Positions 1 to 6,638 of a stretch of DNA of 29,341 nt are shown here, piece after piece; position 1 is the stretch's first letter, and every line of letters begins with the position of its first letter. The DNA is from CAKAHY01 sp041848045 (GTDB lineage: Bacteria > Bacillota > Clostridia > Lachnospirales > Lachnospiraceae), in contig JBGZHY010000092.1 in the NCBI GenBank assembly GCA_041848045.1, positions 1 to 29,341 of the forward strand, read 5' to 3'. Position numbers and translations under genes: made by a program. The notes beneath the pieces were generated by a model that worked only from the letters and a program-made list of their open reading frames with translations, was not told where the DNA came from and made no database searches.

Positions 1-278
1 AAATGGAACAGCCCTCTTTCATCTATGCAGCCCACAGCCCGGTAAACATCATAAAAACTGATTTCCTCCGGAGACCTTGCCAGACTGATTCCGCTCTTGC
101 CCTGACTGATGTTGATGATGCCGGCTTCCTTGAGATTCCCCAGCACATTTCGCACAATAACGGGATTGGCTCCCACACTTCCTGCCAAAAAACCGCTGGT
201 AACCTTGGTTTTCTCCTGAAAAAAGTAGAGGGCTGCTATCATGTGTACCGCTATCGTGAACTTGCTCGTAATCTGCAT
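1..278 (-). CDS. Rrf2-family transcriptional regulator, YwnA-like (3' end beyond window)
   Basis: The minus strand reads ATG at 278-276 and stays open to the window edge, giving about 92 residues that start MQITSKFTIAVHMIAALYFF. This is the usual opening of Rrf2-type winged-helix repressors (SxRxxxAVHxL-like). It is followed by a winged-helix region with the family pattern 'SVGANPVIVRNVLGNLKEAG' and 'GKSGISLARSPEEISFYDV', about residues 35-80. No Cys is seen in the visible part, so there is no evidence for an Fe-S cluster; the C-terminal third is missing. The ATG overlaps the TAA stop of the upstream NAD(P)-binding gene by one base (TAATG), so the two are translationally coupled. The pairing resembles ywnB-ywnA of Bacillus. 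It probably represses its own operon through the two dyads at 927-998 (inference). Confidence 0.8.
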   Translation of the reverse strand, partial: MQITSKFTIAVHMIAALYFFQEKTKVTSGFLAGSVGANPVIVRNVLGNLKEAGIINISQGKSGISLARSPEEISFYDVYRAVGCIDERGLFH

Positions 279-907
279 TATGCCCTTACTACACCGATTC
301 TTTGCCCGATGTGCGCCCCTTTTTCTATCTCATCCACCATGGCAAGGGCATAGTCCGCATAGCTGATTATGCTTTCGTTGCGGCTGTTTACCATCAATTC
401 CTCTCCGCCGAGAAGATATTTTCCGCTTCTTTCTCCATCCGCCTGAAAGTCTGCCGCAGGGCTGATATAGGTCCACTTCACATCCTTGCGCTCCCGCAGC
501 TCCCCAAGGGCCTTTGCCATAGCCTTTGCCAAAGGTTTATACTCCTCCGGAAAGTCCGGACTGTCTAACAGGCAGAGGCTGTGCTCCGGGTTAATATATA
601 GGCTGCCTGCGCCGCCCACGACCAAAAGACGGGTATCCGTTCCCGAGAGAAGATCACACAAATGCTTTAAAGAACTGCTGTGTTGTGCAAGGGTATCCTC
701 CGTCCAAGCACCGAAAGCATCCACCACTGCATCAAAGCCTTTTAAGTCCTCTGCCTGCAAATCAAACAAATCCTTCTGCACATAAGTTTTTGCTACCGTA
801 TTGTTCTCTCTGCGTCCGAAAGCCGTAACATCCATCCCTCTGCTCATTGCCTCTTCCATAATTTTGGCTGCCGCCTTGCCGTTTGCTGCCACCACTGCAA
901 TCTTCAT
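278..907 (-). CDS. NAD(P)-binding Rossmann protein (NmrA/YwnB-like)
   Basis: This is a 209-residue protein with an N-terminal dinucleotide-binding fold: MKIAVVAANGKAAAKIMEEA (residues 1-20) is the beta-loop-helix with a degenerate GxxGxxG. 'DAVVDAFGA' (about 59-67) and 'RLLVVGGAGSLY' (about 93-104) are typical of the NAD(P)H-binding (PF13460-type) atypical short-chain dehydrogenase family. The family includes YwnB, YhfK and NmrA-like redox sensors; the substrate is unknown. The start is supported by AGGAGG seven bases upstream of ATG. It is first in an operon with the Rrf2 regulator, which overlaps its stop codon. It sits behind a TTGACA/TATACT promoter flanked by two dyads, so it is likely induced under the signal sensed by that regulator, perhaps electrophile or oxidative stress (inference from the YwnA/HypR subgroup). 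Confidence 0.8.
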   Translation of the reverse strand: MKIAVVAANGKAAAKIMEEAMSRGMDVTAFGRRENNTVAKTYVQKDLFDLQAEDLKGFDAVVDAFGAWTEDTLAQHSSSLKHLCDLLSGTDTRLLVVGGAGSLYINPEHSLCLLDSPDFPEEYKPLAKAMAKALGELRERKDVKWTYISPAADFQADGERSGKYLLGGEELMVNSRNESIISYADYALAMVDEIEKGAHIGQRIGVVRA

Positions 908-926
908 CTTGCTTCCTCCTGATTTA

Positions 927-953
927 ATCTTGTAATTTATTTTATTACAAGAT
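927..953. promoter_or_regulatory. Rrf2-type operator 2 (perfect 10-bp inverted repeat)
   Basis: ATCTTGTAAT and its exact complement ATTACAAGAT are separated by 7 bases. The CTTG...CAAG core spans 929-951 (23 bp). It lies over the predicted transcription start of the NAD(P)-binding/Rrf2 operon, where a bound repressor would block initiation. Confidence 0.7.
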
Positions 954-955
954 AT

Positions 956-983
956 AGTATAGCTGATTTTTTTATCTTGTCAA
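956..983 (-). promoter_or_regulatory. Promoter of the NAD(P)-binding protein/Rrf2 operon
   Basis: Read on the minus strand, a -35 TTGACA (983-978) and a -10 TATACT (961-956) are separated by 16 bp. The expected start is near 949, about 40 nt upstream of the gene's ATG. Confidence 0.75.
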
Positions 984-998
984 TACTTTTATGACAAG
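976..998. promoter_or_regulatory. Rrf2-type operator 1, overlapping the -35 box
   Basis: CTTGTCA and TGACAAG form a perfect 7-bp inverted repeat separated by 9 bp. The total of 23 bp equals the core of the dyad at 929-951, and the half-site CTTGT(C/A)A is the same. It covers the TTGACA -35 element. Confidence 0.65.
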
Positions 999-1016
999 TT
1001 TTATCTGTTTTTTACC

Positions 1017-1054
1017 GTAAAAAAACCGCCCCACCTCAATCCGGTGCAGCGGTT
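1017..1054 (-). terminator. Rho-independent terminator after ftsZ
   Basis: On the minus strand AACCGC and GCGGTT pair (1054-1049 with 1029-1024) around an inner CACC/GGTG stem, and a run of T follows. It lies just past the ftsZ stop and closes the dcw transcript. Confidence 0.8.
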
Positions 1055-1067
1055 CCCTCTTTTCTAT

Positions 1068-2288
1068 TTACTTTTTCTGCAGGAAAACCGGAATGTTCAA
1101 AGAGGTTTCCCTGGTTCTCGGTCTGTAAGGTTCTTCCGTTCCTCTGTTTGGCTTGGCATAATTTCCGTCAAAATCACCTCTCGGAGGCTGCTGAGCCTGA
1201 TTTGCATAGGCGCTTGCCACTTCCTCTCTTTCAGGTGCCGTGCTTACATTGGTTACTCTCGCGATATTACGTGCCGCCATGCTGCCGGTATTCTTCACCG
1301 TTTCCTTCATAATGTTTCTGACCGGTACATTGGAAGCATGGGCATCCAGTCCCGTCGCAATAACGGTAATGCTTACTTCATCCGGACTTGAATCATCGCC
1401 GATAACACCAAAGATAACATTGGCATCCTCGCCCGTCAAATCCTGGATGTAGGTCATCGCCTCATCCGCCTCAACCAGACTGACATCTCCGGAAATATTC
1501 ACAATAATATGGCTCGCTCCCCTGATATTGGTTTCCAGGAGAGGAGAAGACACCGCCTGCTTCACCGCCTCGATAGCCTTGTCGTCGCCTGCCGCACGTC
1601 CTATACCCACATGTGCAATGCCCTTGTCTGACATTACCGTCTGCACGTCCGCAAAGTCCAAATTGATCAGTCCCGGCACATTGATTAAATCCGTAATGCC
1701 GGAAACTGCCTGCTGCAGCACCTCATCCGCCTTCTTTAAGGCATCCTCTATCTTCACCTTCCGGTCTACAATCTCCAAAAGCTTGTCATTCGGAATAACG
1801 ATCAGGGTATCCACACTGGAGGTCAGCCTCTCGATGCCCTGCAGTGCATTCGCCATACGTTGCTTACCCTCAAAACGGAACGGCTTGGTGACAATACCGA
1901 TGGTTAAAATACCCATTTCCTTCGCTACTCTGGCAATCACCGGTGCGGCACCCGTACCGGTTCCGCCGCCCATACCGCAGGCAACAAACACCATATCCGC
2001 TCCCGCAAGAGCCGCCTTTAATTCCTCCAAAGACTCCTCCGCAGCCTTCTCACCTACCTCCGGTCTGCCGCCTGCGCCGAGTCCCTTTGTCAACTTTTCT
2101 CCAATCGCAATATTGGTAGGAGCCATACAGGAAGATAGAGCCTGCTTGTCTGTATTAACGCCGATAAAATCTACTCCTGCTATATTCTCCTTAATCATAC
2201 GGGTCACTGCATTGCCGCCTGCTCCACCGACACCGATAATGACGATTTTTGCTTCACTTTCCATACTGTTCAACTTTATTTCAAACAA
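1068..2288 (-). CDS. ftsZ: Cell division GTPase FtsZ
   Basis: FtsZ is the tubulin-like GTPase that polymerises into the cytoplasmic Z-ring at mid-cell. The protein has 406 residues. Visible features are the N-terminal GVGGAGGNAV (19-28), the tubulin signature GGGTGTG (107-113) and the T7 synergy loop NLDFADV (209-215). A variable linker (about 340-395) and the conserved C-terminal peptide LNIPVFLQKK, which binds membrane anchors such as FtsA or SepF, follow. The start is TTG at 2288, eight bases after AGGAGG. The resulting MFEIKLNSMESEAKIV matches clostridial FtsZ N termini, whereas the first ATG (2264) would trim this conserved segment and lacks a comparable site. It is last in the dcw cluster, with its own promoter at 2346-2374 and a terminator behind it. 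No ftsA precedes it. Confidence 0.98.
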   Translation of the reverse strand: MFEIKLNSMESEAKIVIIGVGGAGGNAVTRMIKENIAGVDFIGVNTDKQALSSCMAPTNIAIGEKLTKGLGAGGRPEVGEKAAEESLEELKAALAGADMVFVACGMGGGTGTGAAPVIARVAKEMGILTIGIVTKPFRFEGKQRMANALQGIERLTSSVDTLIVIPNDKLLEIVDRKVKIEDALKKADEVLQQAVSGITDLINVPGLINLDFADVQTVMSDKGIAHVGIGRAAGDDKAIEAVKQAVSSPLLETNIRGASHIIVNISGDVSLVEADEAMTYIQDLTGEDANVIFGVIGDDSSPDEVSITVIATGLDAHASNVPVRNIMKETVKNTGSMAARNIARVTNVSTAPEREEVASAYANQAQQPPRGDFDGNYAKPNRGTEEPYRPRTRETSLNIPVFLQKK

Positions 2289-2345
2289 GCCTCTGTCCTC
2301 CTAATCAACTATTCAACGGACTTATCCATTCTTTATACTATGGTT

Positions 2346-2374
2346 ATGATAAACTCTTTTTCCCTAAAATTCAA
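2346..2374 (-). promoter_or_regulatory. Internal promoter for ftsZ
   Basis: Minus strand: TTGAAT (2374-2369), 17-bp spacer, TATCAT (2351-2346), in the 108-bp AT-rich gap between divIB and ftsZ. It would allow ftsZ expression independent of the mraZ promoter, with a leader of about 50 nt. Confidence 0.6.
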
Positions 2375-2396
2375 CCAAATTTTTTATTTTTTAATT

Positions 2397-3131
2397 TTAT
2401 TTTTTCTTAAATGTATAGGTCCCTTTTTCCTGATTTTCAGCCCCCGTATTCAATGATAATTCGCCGCTCAAACCCTTTAATTCCGGCAGAATATCTGCCA
2501 GTACGGACACCTGCTCATTCATATTCACCGCGCTTCCCATCTCCACCCGGATGTCCCCGATGACCAGATACAGGCTCTTGTCCGCATTGTACTCTATATA
2601 ATCCGTCTGAATATTTTTCAAACTTAATATTTGTGTAATATTTAAAATTTCCTGAAAAAATGTTTCATCCTCTACCGGCAACTTTTTATACAGCACCACA
2701 TCCCCCACCTCCAGGTTCCGTATAATCGGGATATGGTCAAGCTTTTTTGCCGTGCTCTCCACCACAATGCCGTCCTTATCAAAGTACAGGTAGGAGCTCA
2801 TATACTCCACGCTGGCGACAATACTCTTTTCATATACAATCAGCTCCACGGTAAAGGGATTCTCAAAATGTATGCTGTAATCTTCGATGAAAGGAATCGC
2901 CTTCTTTTGCCCAAGCAGGCTCTGTACCCAAACCAGAAAGCTGTTGCGGGAAAGCTCATCGGGAAAAATAATATATGCAATTTCATCACTGGCATACCAG
3001 GCGTTTCCTTTTACCTGCACCGTCTTAATGCGGGTAAATACAAGAGCCAGGGTACACAGCAGCACAAGGATAAAAAAAGACAGCAGCAACTTTGTCCGTA
3101 TACTCCATCTTTTTCTTCTTCTCTCCATCAT
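2397..3131 (-). CDS. divIB: Cell division protein DivIB/FtsQ
   Basis: This is a bitopic divisome protein that links early and late division proteins in the DivIB-FtsL-DivIC complex. The 244 residues comprise a very basic cytoplasmic N terminus (MMERRRKRWSIRTK), one transmembrane helix (about 14-33) and an extracellular POTRA domain beginning at IKTVQVKGNAWY (about 35-46). The beta domain typical of FtsQ/DivIB follows, with 'VVEST' and 'LPVEDETFFQEI'. The gene starts 3 bp after the ftsW stop and precedes ftsZ, the usual place for ftsQ/divIB. Sequence conservation in this family is low, so topology and position carry the call. The first ATG at 3131 is assumed; the adjacent second Met is also possible. 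Confidence 0.88.
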   Translation of the reverse strand: MMERRRKRWSIRTKLLLSFFILVLLCTLALVFTRIKTVQVKGNAWYASDEIAYIIFPDELSRNSFLVWVQSLLGQKKAIPFIEDYSIHFENPFTVELIVYEKSIVASVEYMSSYLYFDKDGIVVESTAKKLDHIPIIRNLEVGDVVLYKKLPVEDETFFQEILNITQILSLKNIQTDYIEYNADKSLYLVIGDIRVEMGSAVNMNEQVSVLADILPELKGLSGELSLNTGAENQEKGTYTFKKK

Positions 3132-3134
3132 GAA

Positions 3135-4253
3135 TTACTCCTGCCTGATTCCTTTTGCTACCGATAAAACAATGCCCATTTCCACCATCAAAAACAAAAG
3201 TGCCGTGCCGCCGTAGCTGATGAATGGCAGGCTGATGCCGGTATTGGGCATACTGTTGGTCGCCACCGCCACATTAAAAATCAACTGCACCGCAATATGC
3301 ACCAGTACACCGATAACCAGCAAGGAACCCGCCAGATCCTTGGCGGAACCTGCTATATCAAATAAACGGAATAAAATGAACATAAAAACAAAAATAATGA
3401 CCGTTGCGCCGAAAAGCCCCATTTCTTCACAGATAATCGAAAATATCATATCGTTTTGGGCTTCCGGCAGACTGAACTTCTGCAATCCCTGTCCCAGTCC
3501 TTTGCCAAACACGCCTCCCGAGCCTACCGCATACAAGGCCTGCAAAACCTGATAGCCTCCTTCTGTGGCATATTTATAAGGCTCCAGCCAGACATAAATT
3601 CTTCGTACACGATAATCATCAATGTAAAAATGACGAAGTAGGGGAGCGCCGAAATACGCCCCCGCCATCAAAACTGCACCTAAGGCATATAAAACCTTGT
3701 GCTTACTTGCCACAAAACCAGTCACAAAAACAATCAAACCGATGATAATGCCGGAACTTAAGTTGTTTTTACCGACCAGAAGAATACCGGGAGAAGCAAT
3801 AGCCCACAAGAGCAGAACCTCCTTCCATTTATGAACCGATTTTCCCGGTCGGGAAATCCAGTGGGCGGTAAGTAAAATCAGGGAGATTTTCACAAGCTCC
3901 GCCGGCTGAAAATTGATGCCTCCTATCACCAGCCAACGGGTCTGTCCGTTTTCTTCCACACCGATGAAATATACAGCCAGCATCAGCAAAAGAGAAGTAA
4001 TATAGGCAAGCCAGGCAAGTTTTAGATACCAGTGGTAATCGATATAGGCCACCACAAGCATCGCCGCCAGTCCCAGACCTGCGAATATCAACTGTTTTTT
4101 AGCAAACATCATCGGGTCTGAATAGCGCACCGTAGCAATATAGGAACTGGCGGAATAAATCATAACCGCTCCGAAAACAATCAGAAAAAACACAGCAAAA
4201 AGCAGGCTGTAATCCACATATGTCTTTCTTTTTACTCTCACCTTATTTTCCAT
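3135..4253 (-). CDS. ftsW: SEDS-family glycan polymerase FtsW (or SpoVE)
   Basis: This SEDS protein polymerises lipid II into septal glycan together with a class B PBP in the cytoplasmic membrane. It has 372 residues and about ten hydrophobic segments. Family landmarks are 'VYFIGVEENGQTRWLVIGGINFQPAE' (split here as GVEENGQTRWL and NFQPAELVK), 'GKGLGQGLQKFSLPEAQNDMIFS' (GLG...KFSLPEAQ.D.IF) and the C-terminal 'NSMPNTGISLPFISYGG'. ATG at 4253 is preferred; a GTG at 4280 would add nine residues and overlap murD by 19 bp. The ATG version begins MENKVRVKRKTYVDYSLL, a normal FtsW start. The neighbours murD and divIB favour FtsW. In spore formers the same locus can encode the paralogue SpoVE, which sequence alone does not exclude. 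Confidence 0.93.
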   Translation of the reverse strand: MENKVRVKRKTYVDYSLLFAVFFLIVFGAVMIYSASSYIATVRYSDPMMFAKKQLIFAGLGLAAMLVVAYIDYHWYLKLAWLAYITSLLLMLAVYFIGVEENGQTRWLVIGGINFQPAELVKISLILLTAHWISRPGKSVHKWKEVLLLWAIASPGILLVGKNNLSSGIIIGLIVFVTGFVASKHKVLYALGAVLMAGAYFGAPLLRHFYIDDYRVRRIYVWLEPYKYATEGGYQVLQALYAVGSGGVFGKGLGQGLQKFSLPEAQNDMIFSIICEEMGLFGATVIIFVFMFILFRLFDIAGSAKDLAGSLLVIGVLVHIAVQLIFNVAVATNSMPNTGISLPFISYGGTALLFLMVEMGIVLSVAKGIRQE

Positions 4254-4261
4254 AACCGTAC

Positions 4262-5620
4262 CTATAAGCGGGCGATGCACTCTTTAAACACCCTGCCCCG
4301 CTCCTCATAATCCTGAAACATGCCCCAGGACGCACAGGCAGGAGAAAGCAGTACGTAATCTCCTTTATCTGCATAGCTTGCACAAACCCTGACCGCCTCT
4401 TCCATATCGCTTGCATACATAATATCCGTAAAACCGTGTTTCTTTGCACATTCTGCAATGGCATCCCTTGTCTGCCCGATTAAAACCAGATATTTCACCT
4501 TGCCGATGAAGCATTGCACCCATTCGTCATAGTCCGCGCCCTTATCATAGCCCCCTGCAATTAAAAGCGTCGGCCCCGGCATCGCCTTAATTGCCTGCAT
4601 GGCGGCATCCGGATTGGTTCCCTTGGAGTCATTATAATAGGAAACGCCGCTGCGGCTGCATACAAATTCTATTCTGTGCTCCACCGCCTTAAACTCCTTG
4701 CAGGCTTTGACAATCTCCGGCAGCGAAACCTCCATACAAATGGCAATCGCCATCGCCGCCATCACATTTTCATAATTGTGCTGTCCCAGAAGCTGCAATT
4801 CCTCCACCGGCAAAAGCCTGCTCTCCCTGCCTTCTCTGCGCAGGCAGATACAGCCCTCCTCCAAATATAAGCCTTCCGGCAGCTTCCCTGCGGCGGAGAA
4901 ATAAAAGCGTCTTGCCTTACAGCGCTCGCTTTCCCCGAAAGCGCGCAAAAGCGGATCATCATAATTCAGCACCATGAAATTCTTCTCCGTCTGGTGTAAA
5001 CCGATACTCTCCTTAATGGCCGTATAGTTTTCCATGGTATGGTGCCTGTTCAAATGATCCGGTGTAATGTTTAAAATAGCTGCCACATCCGGCCGAAAAT
5101 CAATAATGGTTTCCAACTGAAAGCTGGAAGTTTCCAAAACCGTCACGGAACTGTCCAAGGTTTCTCCCGCGATATCCGTATAAGGCGTGCCGATATTTCC
5201 CGCAACAAAGCTGCTTTCGAAGTGACGAGCCATAATCTCTCCCGTCAAAGCCGTTGTTGTCGTTTTTCCGTTAGTTCCCGTAATGGCAATCAGCCTTCCC
5301 TTGGACATCTGATAGGCCAGCTGTATTTCCGACCATATCTGTATATTGGCGGCATCCAACAGGGAAACAAACGGACTCTCCAGGGAAATACCCGGACTGA
5401 TGATGCACAGACTGATGTTCAGAATGTCCATTCTGCCGAGCGTTCCCAGTTTTATGCCGATTTTCGTCCTCTCCTCTTCTGCAAATTTCTCCAATATCTC
5501 TTCTTCTGACAGATTCTCATTCGCATCGTAAAGAAGTACCTCGCCGCCTGCACGCAGCAAAAGCTTAGCTGCACTGATGCCGCTCTTTCCAAGCCCCGCA
5601 ACTAATACCCTCTCTCCCAT
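4262..5620 (-). CDS. murD: UDP-N-acetylmuramoyl-L-alanine--D-glutamate ligase
   Basis: MurD adds D-glutamate to UDP-MurNAc-L-Ala, using ATP, in the cytoplasmic stage of peptidoglycan synthesis. The 452 residues cover three Mur-ligase domains. An N-terminal Rossmann-like UDP-binding domain (VLVAGLGKSGISAAKLL, 5-21) is followed by a central ATPase domain with the P-loop TGTNGKTTT (114-122), 'NITPDHLNRH' and 'ENVMAAMAIA'. The C-terminal ligand-binding domain has 'YNDSKGTNPDAA', 'LIAGGYDKGADYDEW' and 'LLSPACASWGMFQDYEERG'. Length and motifs are complete. It starts 18 bp after the mraY stop; the stop TAG lies 8 bp before the ftsW ATG, so the genes are tightly linked. Confidence 0.97.
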   Translation of the reverse strand: MGERVLVAGLGKSGISAAKLLLRAGGEVLLYDANENLSEEEILEKFAEEERTKIGIKLGTLGRMDILNISLCIISPGISLESPFVSLLDAANIQIWSEIQLAYQMSKGRLIAITGTNGKTTTTALTGEIMARHFESSFVAGNIGTPYTDIAGETLDSSVTVLETSSFQLETIIDFRPDVAAILNITPDHLNRHHTMENYTAIKESIGLHQTEKNFMVLNYDDPLLRAFGESERCKARRFYFSAAGKLPEGLYLEEGCICLRREGRESRLLPVEELQLLGQHNYENVMAAMAIAICMEVSLPEIVKACKEFKAVEHRIEFVCSRSGVSYYNDSKGTNPDAAMQAIKAMPGPTLLIAGGYDKGADYDEWVQCFIGKVKYLVLIGQTRDAIAECAKKHGFTDIMYASDMEEAVRVCASYADKGDYVLLSPACASWGMFQDYEERGRVFKECIARL

Positions 5621-5638
5621 ATACTACCTCCGTATCAA

Positions 5639-6613
5639 CTATATATTGCTGCCAAGCAAGGCCAGCAAAGAAAGTATAATTGTAATGACTACAAATACTG
5701 TCAGCACCTTGGTTTCCGACCAACCGCCAAGTTCAAAATGATGGTGAATCGGCGCCATTCTGAATATCCGTTTTCCTCCTGTTTTTTTAAAATAAGCAAC
5801 CTGTATCATAACGCTCAATACTTCTGCCACATAAACGAAGCCCACAATAAGCAAAAATAAAGGAAGCCCGGAAGCGACAGCGGTTCCCGCCACATAGGCA
5901 CCCAAAGCCAAGGAACCCGTGTCCCCCATAAACACCTTTGCGGGATGACAGTTAAACAGCAAAAAACCGAGCAGGGCGCCGAAAACCGCAGCGCTTAAAG
6001 GCGCCAACATAACATTTGCCCGTATATTCATGATGATGAAAAACAGCGTAATCACCGCCGTCACGCCGGAACAAAGACCGTCCAGACCGTCCGTAAAATT
6101 GACGCCGTTGTCCGTTCCGAGAATCACCAAGCTGACAAACGGTATAAAAAGAATACCTAGATTTATTAGTATACCATTTTTGAAGTCACCTGTAAAAGGG
6201 ATTAGCATCATCTTCGCAAAATCATCTCTGCCGTACAAATAAAAAGCAAAGAGCAGACCGGCTGCCAGCTGCAGCAGAAACTTCTGTACTGCCTTCAGCC
6301 CCTCCGACTGTTTCTTTACCACTTTTAAGTAATCATCCAGAAAACCGATGCCGGCAAAGGCAAGCATCAGGCACAGAATCGGCAGCATCCGGGGATATTT
6401 TATCGCAAACGGCAGAGAGCCGGCAACGCTTGCCGCAACTATCATAATACCGCCCATCGTCGGCGTACCGCTTTTTTGCAGATGACTGCCCGGACCGTCA
6501 TCCCGAACCTGCTGCCCGAATTTTAACCTGTGCAGTATCGGTATCAGGCAGGGGCAAGCCCCCGCGCATACTGTAAACCCGATTAAAGCGGCTATTATAC
6601 TGTCTTTTATCAT
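5639..6613 (-). CDS. mraY: Phospho-N-acetylmuramoyl-pentapeptide-transferase
   Basis: MraY transfers phospho-MurNAc-pentapeptide from UDP to undecaprenyl phosphate, making lipid I at the inner face of the membrane. The 324 residues have about ten transmembrane helices. Diagnostic motifs are 'GTPTMGG' (49-55), DDYLK with the catalytic-site Asp pair (D93, D94), 'NFTDGLDGL' (172-180, Mg-binding Asp) and the C-terminal HHH (290-292) in 'APIHHHFELGGWSE'. Length is normal. It follows the PBP gene by 25 bp and precedes murD by 18 bp. In many clusters murF and often murE lie just upstream of mraY; here they do not. Confidence 0.97.
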   Translation of the reverse strand: MIKDSIIAALIGFTVCAGACPCLIPILHRLKFGQQVRDDGPGSHLQKSGTPTMGGIMIVAASVAGSLPFAIKYPRMLPILCLMLAFAGIGFLDDYLKVVKKQSEGLKAVQKFLLQLAAGLLFAFYLYGRDDFAKMMLIPFTGDFKNGILINLGILFIPFVSLVILGTDNGVNFTDGLDGLCSGVTAVITLFFIIMNIRANVMLAPLSAAVFGALLGFLLFNCHPAKVFMGDTGSLALGAYVAGTAVASGLPLFLLIVGFVYVAEVLSVMIQVAYFKKTGGKRIFRMAPIHHHFELGGWSETKVLTVFVVITIILSLLALLGSNI

Positions 6614-6638
6614 TTTTTCATTCTCCCGTAACTATTCT

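Noticed and set aside
1528..2304. Long open frame (258 codons) on the plus strand
   Set aside because: It lies wholly opposite ftsZ, has no family-like sequence and no ribosome site; it is a shadow of ftsZ.
4254..4280. GTG start for ftsW
   Set aside because: It would overlap murD and add nine residues not typical of FtsW; the ATG at 4253 gives a normal N terminus.
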